Source: an uncultured Cyclobacteriaceae bacterium
Lineage (GTDB): Bacteria > Bacteroidota > Bacteroidia > Cytophagales > Cyclobacteriaceae
Direction of reading: 5' to 3'
DNA length: 64,000 nucleotides
Assembly: GCA_905479015.1 (NCBI GenBank)
Contig: CAJQKV010000003.1
Location: forward strand, 1 to 64,000
Position 1 is the first letter of the stretch, and every line of letters starts with the position of its first letter. The notes beneath the pieces were generated by a model. That model worked only from the letters and a program-made list of their open reading frames with translations. It had not been told where the DNA came from and searched no databases. Positions 37,520 through 46,160 of this stretch are shown here, piece after piece. The position numbers and the translations under genes are program-made.

Positions 37520-40303
37520 TTAGTATCGTTGCCAGGCGCCTGCTTGTGATTTTCGCTGCTGCTGCGCATCATAATAATGTACAGCAAAAGTATTCATTTC
37601 TTGGGTAGAAAGAAGTTCCATGAGACGCATGTAGCCACTATCAGCATATTCTGGTAATCCCATTTTTATAGAGGTAAAACAATAAGCTTTTAAGAGGGGA
37701 ACAGAGTAAGGATTAATTTCTATGGCCTCGACCAGTAAGTTGTATATTGAATCTAAGTCCGTATTGGCTTTATTTACCCTATTTATTATGCCTAGTTCAT
37801 AAAAGGCATTCTCAGTTATGTTGAGCTCTTTAGTCTGAGGTAGAGACTCATTTTTAAGTATTTTTTTGGTGGTATCTGAAAGTAAGGGTAAGAGATCTTC
37901 AAGGATTTCTTTAATTTCATCCTGACGCCCTGTGGAGATCAACTGTTGCCTATATTTTTTCCATATTGTCTGTAAATCATGGGGATTGAATGAAGATAAT
38001 AGAGAGGTATTAGCCCATTCAAAATCTTCGGGGCGGTAATAAAAATAGGCAACACTTTCATCATTTCGACCTTCGATGATTGGATCAATGAGTGCTCCAA
38101 GGGAGAACTCCTCACTGTCTTTTTCCATCAAGGAATTTAAGGATGATTTGGCTAAGGACCAGTTTTGACTTTCTAGAGCGGCAATCATGAGGTTGTGATC
38201 ACTGTTTAAATTGCCATATCTTTTTGATTTTGTAAATAGTTCAATAGCTAATTTTGGGGCTGAATTTTGTAATGCCATTTTGCCCATCATTTCTAAAACG
38301 ACTCCTTTTTCTAAACTATTTGAAAGGGTTATCAATATATCTAACTTCCTGAATGCTTGATTAATGTAGCCCGTTCGGTACAACCCTAAGGCTTGAGATT
38401 CTAAAACTGCACGGTTCCAATTACCCGATTTGATTGTTTGCAAGAGGGTGTCAGAGATCAGGTGCAACGTAGTGTGGTCTCCCATCAAATTAGCATTAAT
38501 CAAAAGCGAAAGGGAGTGCAGATTCACAGGAGTGAATAGCAGAGGTTCTAGTTGGGGGTCAAAGGACTGACCTGATTTCAGTTGCCCACCCAGCATATTG
38601 GTCTTAAGAGGGAGGGAAGCATCGTCATAAGTTGCTTGATCCCATTCATAGAGATTCATAAATGATTTATTCACCTCAATGGCTTGGTTCCATTGGTCTG
38701 TACTCCCGGCCTCATTAATTATTTTTCTTGCGGATTTTAGATTACCGTTATTAAAATACTGAACGGCCAAATTATTACGAATTTCGGCAGACTTTGGAAA
38801 GTCGGCGAGCCCTTCATTGAGTAGGCTAAGAGAACGGGAAGGTTCGTCATTTTTGCTGTAGGCTTGTGCTGCATTGACGTAAGCGAAGGGAGTTTCATTT
38901 TTCTTTGTAGCTCGGTAAAAGCGATAAAGAGATTCATCAAAATTATTTTTGTGAGCATAATGTTTTGCCAAGCGATAATTGGAATAATGATTGTCCCAGG
39001 CAAAAACACTCCCTTGCTCGTAATAGGCTACGGCCAAGGGTAAATCACCTGCTGCTTGATGGAAATTACCCATATAATTGTACTCAGCACCCACCAGTTT
39101 TTGATAGGGACCCTTATTGGCAATCAGAAAAAAAGCAAGCAATACGATCAGCCCTCCTAATTTTGATAAGATGTAAGGAAAATTTCGATCTATATACACA
39201 ATCTTATAGACTTGCATACCCCTGACCAAAGGATCAATAAAGTTAAAAATAAGGTAAAGGATAAACATAAATCCAAATCCGAGGTGGGCATATAGAATCA
39301 GATAACTCATACCATCGTAGGTAGGATCATTGCCATGGGTCAAGCCCAAATTCAAATAGCTTAAGGCGATGCAGCCGAGTAAAAAGAAAAGCCAAGTAAC
39401 ATCGAATTCGCGTTGTAATATTTTGTTCAGAATAATCTGTTTGTAAGGGATGGTTACGATACCAATTACGGCCGAACAAATCAAAAGGTAAAGAGGATTG
39501 ATAACATCAAAATTAAAATCTAATAGCCCCGCTTGAGTAGCCCAATACAAGCCCAATCCTCCCAGATAAAGGACGCCGAAGGAGATCAAATGTTTCAGGT
39601 TATTGGCGGATCCTCTGGTTTGCGTCAGAATATATAACAGCGCGAAAAGAATCTCTTCGGCAATAAAACAGATAAATATAAATGTCAGGCTAGCAACACC
39701 CAGATGAGAGCCAGCCATGAATCCTTCCAGAAACTGAGGGTTTTCATTTACACAAAGGGCAAGAAAGCTAACCGTGATCAGGACAATAATCACCCATTTT
39801 TTCAAGAAGGACGGCTTCGGGTTAAAGGCATGAAAATAGTAGGTCGGTCCAAGACAGATCAAAATCCAAAGTAAGGTCATCCATTTATCACCCAACTGAG
39901 AGCCAAAAACACCTATAGAATCCAGATCTATATAATTGATAAACAAGAGGCTCATCCCTGCAAAAACAATAAATCCAAATCTTTTTAGGTAGGTGCTAAA
40001 GGCCAAAAGGCCACAAAAAAAAATCCAAATAAGGAGGTTTAAGGCCCAACTGATGACTGGAGGAGCTTCAATATTACCCCCTTGAAAGGCCTCATTGATA
40101 AAATAAAGATGAGAGGAAATATCAAAATCAAACGGTCCTTTATTGAAGGTGAGGTAATCAAAAAATTCCTTTTTAAGTGTGCTGGTAACTTCCCAGTTGA
40201 GGTAAAGGTCGGCACCTATATAATTGAATGCGATCAGCATTACAATTAGGCTACAATAGATACCTAGCAGTACTTTGGATAGGCTATTGAATTGGGGCAT
40301 CAT
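37520..40303 (-). CDS. Unrecognised large membrane protein with C-terminal TPR-like repeats
   Basis: A 927-residue protein I cannot place in a named family. Residues about 10-390 hold some 11 hydrophobic helices (for example VLLGIYCSLIVMLIAFNYIG near the start and LGGLIVLLAFFLIAN at the end of the block). The rest is soluble and helical, with tetratricopeptide-like pairs such as YRLAKHYAHKNNFDESLYRFYRA and NNLAVQYFNNGNLKSARKIINEA. Membrane-plus-TPR layouts occur in glycan or protein O-mannosylation factors, but no catalytic motif is visible. It sits 10 bp from both gatC and hutH. Either of two adjacent ATGs (40303, 40300) may start it. Confidence 0.8.
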   Translation of the reverse strand: MMPQFNSLSKVLLGIYCSLIVMLIAFNYIGADLYLNWEVTSTLKKEFFDYLTFNKGPFDFDISSHLYFINEAFQGGNIEAPPVISWALNLLIWIFFCGLLAFSTYLKRFGFIVFAGMSLLFINYIDLDSIGVFGSQLGDKWMTLLWILICLGPTYYFHAFNPKPSFLKKWVIIVLITVSFLALCVNENPQFLEGFMAGSHLGVASLTFIFICFIAEEILFALLYILTQTRGSANNLKHLISFGVLYLGGLGLYWATQAGLLDFNFDVINPLYLLICSAVIGIVTIPYKQIILNKILQREFDVTWLFFLLGCIALSYLNLGLTHGNDPTYDGMSYLILYAHLGFGFMFILYLIFNFIDPLVRGMQVYKIVYIDRNFPYILSKLGGLIVLLAFFLIANKGPYQKLVGAEYNYMGNFHQAAGDLPLAVAYYEQGSVFAWDNHYSNYRLAKHYAHKNNFDESLYRFYRATKKNETPFAYVNAAQAYSKNDEPSRSLSLLNEGLADFPKSAEIRNNLAVQYFNNGNLKSARKIINEAGSTDQWNQAIEVNKSFMNLYEWDQATYDDASLPLKTNMLGGQLKSGQSFDPQLEPLLFTPVNLHSLSLLINANLMGDHTTLHLISDTLLQTIKSGNWNRAVLESQALGLYRTGYINQAFRKLDILITLSNSLEKGVVLEMMGKMALQNSAPKLAIELFTKSKRYGNLNSDHNLMIAALESQNWSLAKSSLNSLMEKDSEEFSLGALIDPIIEGRNDESVAYFYYRPEDFEWANTSLLSSFNPHDLQTIWKKYRQQLISTGRQDEIKEILEDLLPLLSDTTKKILKNESLPQTKELNITENAFYELGIINRVNKANTDLDSIYNLLVEAIEINPYSVPLLKAYCFTSIKMGLPEYADSGYMRLMELLSTQEMNTFAVHYYDAQQQRKSQAGAWQRY

Positions 40304-40313
40304 GTTGCTATTT

Positions 40314-40601
40314 TCAGTCTAAAACTTTGGGTACTTTGAAAAAGCCATTTTGGTGGTCGGGAGCATTTTTCAGCAATGCCTCGTGAGTCAGTTCGTTTTT
40401 GGGTTCGTCAGGTCTGAAAACGTTTGATTCAAAAGACATATGGGTGAGAGGTTCAATGCCACTGGTGTCTAGCTCGTCTAGTTTTTTTACCCAAGAAATA
40501 ATGTGTTTCATGTCTGCTATGAGCGCAGCTTCTTTATCTGGAGTTACCTCTAATCGAGCTAAATGGGCAAGCTTTTGGATGGTTTCTTTGTCAATATTCA
40601 T
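40314..40601 (-). CDS. gatC: Asp-tRNA(Asn)/Glu-tRNA(Gln) amidotransferase subunit C
   Basis: A 95-residue GatC: N-terminal helix MNIDKETIQKLAHLARLEVTPDKE and the segment LDTSGIEPLTHM are typical. It stabilises the GatA/GatB complex. It lies 18 bp after plsC and 10 bp before the 927-residue membrane protein, about 20 kb from gatA. Confidence 0.93.
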   Translation of the reverse strand: MNIDKETIQKLAHLARLEVTPDKEAALIADMKHIISWVKKLDELDTSGIEPLTHMSFESNVFRPDEPKNELTHEALLKNAPDHQNGFFKVPKVLD

Positions 40602-40619
40602 AATAAATCTCCTTCAAAT

Positions 40620-41357
40620 TTAGATAAAATCTTGGTTTGAATTTAACTCAGATTGGATTATATCAAATACTTTCTTTTTTAAGGCGCTAATTTCTGCTTC
40701 ATTTTGGGTGGGAGGTAGGATTGGAGCATGTAGTACGATGCGCATTTTGCCTGGAAAAAGATTAAACTCAGGCTTATCAGGCTGAATTTTGTGATTGTCA
40801 TGGAAGGTAACCGGAATGATGGGAATTTGCTTTTCAATAGCAAGCCTGAATGCGCCATCAAGAAAAGGAGTCATCTGAGGAGGATTTTTTGTTTTAATCC
40901 CTCCTTCAGGGAAAAAACTCAGCCCATAACCCATATCAAGGGCTTTCCGAGCTTGAAGGATACTTTGCCCTCGACTTTTTGAGTTAGATCGGTTGACAGG
41001 GATGTGAATTTTTCTAAACATATAGCCAAAAAAGGGAACGGAGGCGATAGAGCTTTTCCCAATAAACTTGGTATAAATGGGAATCCGTGCAATGGCTGGA
41101 ATATCTAAATATGAAAAATGATTGGCACATAATATATATTGTTGGTTTTTGATTAATTCGAATTGAATATCAAACTTCACTTTTAAAAAAATGAGCGGAA
41201 AATAGAGCCGTGCCCAGAGATAATCCACTCGGAGGGCTAGGCCGTGCCATTTTTCATTTTGAGCGCTTAAGAAAAATAATGGGAAAAAAATTAAAAACGT
41301 GAGTATGAATAAAATGGCAGCATAAAAAGTGAAGAGTCTAGCGAGATTTTTTTTCAT
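40620..41357 (-). CDS. plsC: 1-acyl-sn-glycerol-3-phosphate acyltransferase
   Basis: About 245 residues. An N-terminal membrane helix is followed by the acyltransferase motifs HFSYLD (HX4D), IPVNRS, and FFPEGGIKTK. It transfers an acyl chain to lysophosphatidate in phospholipid synthesis. The ATG at 41357 is preferred to one at 41429 because the exact -7 box at 41385-41392 lies between them. It heads the run plsC-gatC-membrane/TPR-hutH. Confidence 0.88.
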   Translation of the reverse strand: MKKNLARLFTFYAAILFILTFLIFFPLFFLSAQNEKWHGLALRVDYLWARLYFPLIFLKVKFDIQFELIKNQQYILCANHFSYLDIPAIARIPIYTKFIGKSSIASVPFFGYMFRKIHIPVNRSNSKSRGQSILQARKALDMGYGLSFFPEGGIKTKNPPQMTPFLDGAFRLAIEKQIPIIPVTFHDNHKIQPDKPEFNLFPGKMRIVLHAPILPPTQNEAEISALKKKVFDIIQSELNSNQDFI

Positions 41358-41666
41358 AATAATCAGGACAATAGAGAACCAACTCAAATATATATTTCCT
41401 ATCATGAATTTGTAGCCTGTTTGGATCAAGAATTCAGTGACCCCCCCCTGTAATCAAGACAACTGGTCATAATAGAGGTGGATGGAAATGATTGAACACT
41501 TAATAAACGTAGTTTATGACATTTTTTAATCACTTAATCACTTAATTACGTATTGAGGTTCAAACGCCTACTCTAAAATTACTTTTAGGTATACATCCGT
41601 TATCTTTAACTTTCAATAGGATCATGAAAGTCATCAAATCTATTGAAACAACTAAAAAAGAAGATT
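41358..41666. other. Divergent regulatory region between plsC and the ABC transporter genes
   Basis: It contains the plsC -7 box, a C8 run at 41441-41448, two tandem copies of AATCACTT (41528-41543), -7-like sequences TATCTTTA (41601-41608) and TAACTTTC (41607-41614) reading toward the ABC gene, and an 18-codon open frame from ATG 41624. I see no RNA gene. Confidence 0.5.
41385..41392 (-). promoter_or_regulatory. Candidate -7 box for plsC
   Basis: Minus-strand TATATTTG, an exact TAnnTTTG match 27 bp before the plsC ATG at 41357; it supports that start. Confidence 0.5.
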
Positions 41667-42575
41667 TTGGATCTCATTAAAATTGATCATATCAGCAAGG
41701 CTTACAGTGGGCATCAGGCCTTGTCGGATATCAGCCTAACTATTCCTGATAAAAGTATTTTTGGGTTATTGGGACCCAATGGTGCTGGGAAAACCACATT
41801 GATTCGTATCATCACCAAGATCATCCAGCAGGATCAAGGGAAGGTATTTCTAAATAAGGAAGAGATCACCTATGATCTGGTGAGGAAGATCGGTTATTTG
41901 CCAGAGGAGCGGGGACTGTATAAGAAGATGAAGGTAGGTGAGCAACTCATTTACCTCTCTCAATTGAAAGGTCTGTCAAGAACTGAGGCTGTGAAAAGAA
42001 TCAAAATATGGCTTGAAAAGCTCGATCTGAAGTCTTGGTGGAATAAGAATGTAGAGGATTTGTCCAAAGGGATGGCTCAAAAAGTACAGTTCATCGCTAC
42101 GGTAGTGCATGAGCCCAAGTTGCTCATTTTGGATGAGCCTTTTTCAGGGTTTGATCCGGTCAATGCAGATTTGATTAAAAACGAAATATTGGAGTTGAGA
42201 GATAAAGGTGCGACCATTATTTTTTCTACCCATCGGATGGAATCAGTTGAAGAGCTTTGTGACAACATTGCACTGATTAACCAGTCTAAAAAAATATTAG
42301 ATGGATCGGTTAAGCAAATCAAGGAGGAGCACAAGCAAGGACAATATATTATTGATTACACGGGAACCTTGCCAACCAAAGAATCTTTTGATGTGTTAAA
42401 TCAGACAGATCTGGAAGGAGATTTAAAGAGGGCACATATTAAATTTCATGAGGCATCAAAGCCCAATGATTTGATTGCACAACTTATTGGATCGGTACAA
42501 TTATTTGCCTTTTCAGAGAAAATACCGACCATCAATGAAATTTTCATTTCAAAAGTATCTCCAAGTCATGAATAA
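41667..42575 (+). CDS. ABC transporter ATP-binding protein (ABC-2 exporter type)
   Basis: About 302 residues. Walker A is GPNGAGKTT, the signature motif is LSKGMAQKVQ, Walker B is LLILDEPFSGFDP, and a switch-His follows in FSTHRM. The C-terminal extension is typical of DrrA/NatA-like subunits. No ATG fits: the TTG at 41667 (MDLIKIDHISKAY) gives the usual start; a TTG at 41643 would add eight residues. The permease gene overlaps its end by 8 bp (ATGAATAA). Substrate unknown. Confidence 0.9.
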   Translation: MDLIKIDHISKAYSGHQALSDISLTIPDKSIFGLLGPNGAGKTTLIRIITKIIQQDQGKVFLNKEEITYDLVRKIGYLPEERGLYKKMKVGEQLIYLSQLKGLSRTEAVKRIKIWLEKLDLKSWWNKNVEDLSKGMAQKVQFIATVVHEPKLLILDEPFSGFDPVNADLIKNEILELRDKGATIIFSTHRMESVEELCDNIALINQSKKILDGSVKQIKEEHKQGQYIIDYTGTLPTKESFDVLNQTDLEGDLKRAHIKFHEASKPNDLIAQLIGSVQLFAFSEKIPTINEIFISKVSPSHE

Positions 42576-43854
42576 AGTTAGCCTGATCATTTTCCGTGAA
42601 TACTTGACAAGAGTTAAAAAGAAGTCTTTTATCATCGCTACTTTTTTAGGGCCTATTTTAATGGGTGCTGTCATGTTTCTGCCTACTTATTTTGCCTTAA
42701 ATACGCAGGGAAATCAATCCTTTCAGGTGATTGATGAGAGTGGTTTGATGGGAGCGGTATTTGTCTCAGATGATGAAGTAAGCTATGAATACATTTCGAC
42801 TAATCTCGACGTAGCTAAAAGTGATTTATTGGAAAGTGATGTAGATGGCTTGATATATATACCTGACTTTGAGCTCAATGAACCTCAGGGATTTGCGCTG
42901 TATGGAGCTTCTAATCAGAGTATATCAACCCTTTCATCTATCGAAAATACCCTAGAGTTACACATTGAATCTTTACGACTATTGGCCTCTGGTTTGGACA
43001 AAGAGGTGATTGATTCTTTTGAAGCACATATTGATTTAAACACCATTAATTTGAGTAATTCTGGTGGAGAACAAGAAAGCAGTTCAGGAGCAGCCACCAT
43101 CATAGGATACATTGCTTCTTTTATGATTTATATGTTTGTTTTTATTTATGGTGCCATGTGTATGCGTGGCGTTATCGAAGAAAAGAGTAGCCGAATCGTA
43201 GAGATTGTGTTGTCTTCAGTCAAGCCTTTTGAGCTCATGATGGGCAAAGTCATAGGGATTGCGATGGTCGGGTTGACCCAGTTTGTGCTTTGGATTCTAT
43301 TGACTGCGGGTATCTCAATGTTGATTTCAGTATTTATGAGTCCAGAGGCTCTGGAGATGGGTGCTGCAAATAGTGAGATGTCCTCGGAAGCCGACATGAT
43401 GGCAACTGCCCTATCTGCTTTGGGTGGAATCAATATGACTTTGGTATTGTCTGCTTTCTTATTCTATTTCATTGGTGGATATTTACTTTACGGAGCTTTG
43501 TTCGCCGCCATAGGTTCTGCATCTGACAGTGATGCGGATGCTCAGCAATTTATGGTTCCTGTGACGGCACCATTGATCATCTCAATTATCAGCTTGAGTC
43601 TGGTTTTGCAGGATCCTCATGGAAGTGTATCTTTTTGGATGTCAATCATCCCCTTTACCTCACCCATCATCATGATGATGCGGATTCCTTTTGGTGTGGC
43701 ACCTTGGGAATTGATATTGTCTATGTTCATGTTGATTTTGGGTTTCCTATTTACCTTGTGGATAGCGGGTCGTATTTATCGGGTCGGAATTTTAATGCAT
43801 GGAACCAAGGTCAACTGGAAAATTTTAGCTAAATGGTTTATGACCAGCGACTAA
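42568..43854 (+). CDS. ABC-2 type transporter permease (NatB-like)
   Basis: About 428 residues. One N-terminal helix (IATFLGPILMGAVMFLPTYFALN) leads to a large extracytoplasmic domain (about 60-200), then five or more helices, with EEKSSRIVEIVLSSVKPFELMMGKVIGIA as the ABC-2 signature. It pairs with the ATP-binding protein whose gene it overlaps by 8 bp. NatB-like systems export ions or small molecules; substrate cannot be stated. ATG 42568 is chosen from homologous starts (MNKVSLIIFREYLTRVKKKSF). Confidence 0.9.
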   Translation: MNKVSLIIFREYLTRVKKKSFIIATFLGPILMGAVMFLPTYFALNTQGNQSFQVIDESGLMGAVFVSDDEVSYEYISTNLDVAKSDLLESDVDGLIYIPDFELNEPQGFALYGASNQSISTLSSIENTLELHIESLRLLASGLDKEVIDSFEAHIDLNTINLSNSGGEQESSSGAATIIGYIASFMIYMFVFIYGAMCMRGVIEEKSSRIVEIVLSSVKPFELMMGKVIGIAMVGLTQFVLWILLTAGISMLISVFMSPEALEMGAANSEMSSEADMMATALSALGGINMTLVLSAFLFYFIGGYLLYGALFAAIGSASDSDADAQQFMVPVTAPLIISIISLSLVLQDPHGSVSFWMSIIPFTSPIIMMMRIPFGVAPWELILSMFMLILGFLFTLWIAGRIYRVGILMHGTKVNWKILAKWFMTSD

Positions 43855-43902
43855 CATTATTTCAAGGGCTTTTTTTAGTATCTTAGGCCACACGATTATC
43901 CA

Positions 43903-45123
43903 ATGAGTCGCTTCAACATACTTAATGCTGTAGATGTATACGCCACCGGATTCATTCAGAAATGGATTATTCTCGGTCTTTCCTTGAGCATAGGCATCGG
44001 ATCTGTACTCTACACGAATAAACTGGTTAAAGAGATTAAAAAACGGGAGGATTGGCAAGTAAATTTATATGCCAAAGCCCTTGAGTTTATAGCGAATGAG
44101 CATGAGACCAATCAAAATGCTCTTTTTGCACTGGAAGAAATTATCCAAGCGAATACGACCATTCCGGTCATTTTGACCAATGAAAATGACGGCCCTATTT
44201 TCTATAAAAACTTACCTAAAGCAGACCTTATCACAGATCCAGAGGAACGAGAAGATTATTTAATACAAAAAATCAGTGAAATGGGTTTAAATAAAGTGCC
44301 CATCGTTGTGAATTTAGTCGATGCCCAAGGCAATCAGTACGGGCAAACCATGATTTATTTTGAGGAATCAAGCCTTTTGGTACAGTTGCGTTATTATCCC
44401 TATGTTCAATTGGCCATTATTTTTGTTTTTTTACTTGTTGTGTTTACTGTTTTTAATTATTCAAGGTTGTCTGAGCAGAATCAGATTTGGGTGGGTATGG
44501 CCAAGGAAACTGCCCACCAATTGGGAACTCCCATATCTTCTTTGATGGCATGGGGGGACTATTTCAAAGAAAAATATGTGGAAGACCCCTACATAACAGA
44601 GTTAGATAAGGATGTCAAACGACTTGAAATCATCACGCAGCGTTTTAGTAGTATTGGGAGTGCACCTAAGATGGAATCTCTCAATATTTATGAACAGGTC
44701 AAATTATCTGTTGATTATCTTAAAACAAGGATAAGTAAAAAGGTAACGATCGACTTTACGGCACAAGAAGCCGAACATATTTATTTAAATATGAATCCTG
44801 AACTTTTTTCTTGGGTTCTTGAAAACTTAATCAAGAATGCCGTAGATGCGATGGCGGGTGTGGGCCATATTCAAATTTCAATGTCTTGTTCAGTAGTAGA
44901 CAAATTAATGATTGATATTGAAGACCAGGGCAATGGTATTGCGCCGAATAAAATGAGTAAAGTTTTTAAGCCCGGATTCACTACTAAAAATAGAGGATGG
45001 GGTCTGGGACTGACCCTAACCAAACGGATCATCGAAGACTACCATGGTGGGAGGATTTTCATTAAGAACTCTGCGTTGAATAAGGGGACTGCGTTTCGGA
45101 TTATTTTAAATACCAACGCATAA
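43903..45123 (+). CDS. Membrane sensor histidine kinase
   Basis: A 406-residue kinase. Two helices (about 20-42 and 165-186) flank an extracytoplasmic sensor domain. The phosphoacceptor is His205 in KETAHQLGTPISSL, followed by the ATPase domain with ENLIKNAVDAM (N box) and a WGLGLTLTKRII G box. No HAMP domain is evident. No response-regulator gene is nearby, so it is an orphan here. It follows the ABC exporter pair by 48 bp and may sense envelope conditions for it, which is inference. Confidence 0.9.
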   Translation: MSRFNILNAVDVYATGFIQKWIILGLSLSIGIGSVLYTNKLVKEIKKREDWQVNLYAKALEFIANEHETNQNALFALEEIIQANTTIPVILTNENDGPIFYKNLPKADLITDPEEREDYLIQKISEMGLNKVPIVVNLVDAQGNQYGQTMIYFEESSLLVQLRYYPYVQLAIIFVFLLVVFTVFNYSRLSEQNQIWVGMAKETAHQLGTPISSLMAWGDYFKEKYVEDPYITELDKDVKRLEIITQRFSSIGSAPKMESLNIYEQVKLSVDYLKTRISKKVTIDFTAQEAEHIYLNMNPELFSWVLENLIKNAVDAMAGVGHIQISMSCSVVDKLMIDIEDQGNGIAPNKMSKVFKPGFTTKNRGWGLGLTLTKRIIEDYHGGRIFIKNSALNKGTAFRIILNTNA

Positions 45124-45136
45124 TAAATATAACATT

Positions 45137-46147
45137 ATGATTGAAATCAATGGGGCTTTGGCCCATAAGTTCATATCTCATTATCATGCTCCAGAATGCA
45201 TCATGGCATCCAATTATGTAGATATTGAGGCGTCTATGTCCCATGAAGTAGCTCAAATATTACTTCCTCGGATCATAGCGTCGCAAGGAGAATTTATTTT
45301 TGATCATGAAGTAAATATTGAGCTTAACCCTGTGAGAAAGCTGTTGTTGGATTATTTTGGAGGAATCAGTAATTTCCATGAGATGACGGTTGGCGTAATG
45401 AAAGTACTGGCTGCTTCAGAAAAAAACATCAGTGAGGGGGAGGTGTATATGACGGCTTTTGATCAGATCATATATGATCAAAAGCTTTGTCAAGCTGTGG
45501 GTATATTTAAGATAGATGGAAAGCAATCTTTTATCGAATCTTCGCTGATGGATGATCAATTAGCCCTGACCCTGACCAAGGGGATTGGCATTAAAGATCT
45601 CAACAAGGGGGCCCTAATTATTTTGGATTCAGACAAAAATGAAATGATTTTGAAAGTATTTCAAAATCATCCCGACATCAAATATTGGCGGCATCAGTTT
45701 TTAATGATCAGACCTCTTGAAAATGAGTTTTATCAAACCAAAAATACATTGAACTTATGTAAAGATTTTGCCTTAAAGGGTTTAGATGAGATGGCTAAAG
45801 TGGATCAAGTAGATTTGCTCAATAAGACCGTAGATTATTTTAGTGAAAAGCAATCATTCGATCAATCTGAATTTGAGGAGGAGGTATTGGCCTCGACAGA
45901 GATAAAGGCCGCATTTAACAGCTACAAAGACGACTTTGAGGAAAAGCATCAGATCGAAGCCATGAGCGAACAATTTGAGATTTCAAAACCCGCTTTCAAA
46001 GCGGCAAAGAAATACATTAAATCGGTCATTAAATTGGACCGCAACTTTCATGTGTATGTCCACGGCCAAAGGCAAGAGATTGAAAGAGGTTATGATGAAG
46101 TCCGAGGTAAAAATTATTATAAATTGTATTTCGATCAAGAAAGTTAA
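45137..46147 (+). CDS. Nucleoid-associated protein, YejK/NdpA-like
   Basis: A 336-residue soluble protein. The pattern of residues (GEVYMTAFDQIIYDQKLCQAVGIFKIDGKQ, then TKGIGIKDLNKGALIILD and NLCKDFALKGLDEMAKVDQVDLLNKTVDYF) resembles the 37-kDa nucleoid-associated family. These proteins are found with the chromosome but their function is poorly defined. It starts 13 bp after the histidine kinase gene. The family call is by recollection of the pattern. Confidence 0.7.
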   Translation: MIEINGALAHKFISHYHAPECIMASNYVDIEASMSHEVAQILLPRIIASQGEFIFDHEVNIELNPVRKLLLDYFGGISNFHEMTVGVMKVLAASEKNISEGEVYMTAFDQIIYDQKLCQAVGIFKIDGKQSFIESSLMDDQLALTLTKGIGIKDLNKGALIILDSDKNEMILKVFQNHPDIKYWRHQFLMIRPLENEFYQTKNTLNLCKDFALKGLDEMAKVDQVDLLNKTVDYFSEKQSFDQSEFEEEVLASTEIKAAFNSYKDDFEEKHQIEAMSEQFEISKPAFKAAKKYIKSVIKLDRNFHVYVHGQRQEIERGYDEVRGKNYYKLYFDQES

Positions 46148-46160
46148 AATAAGAGTTGCG

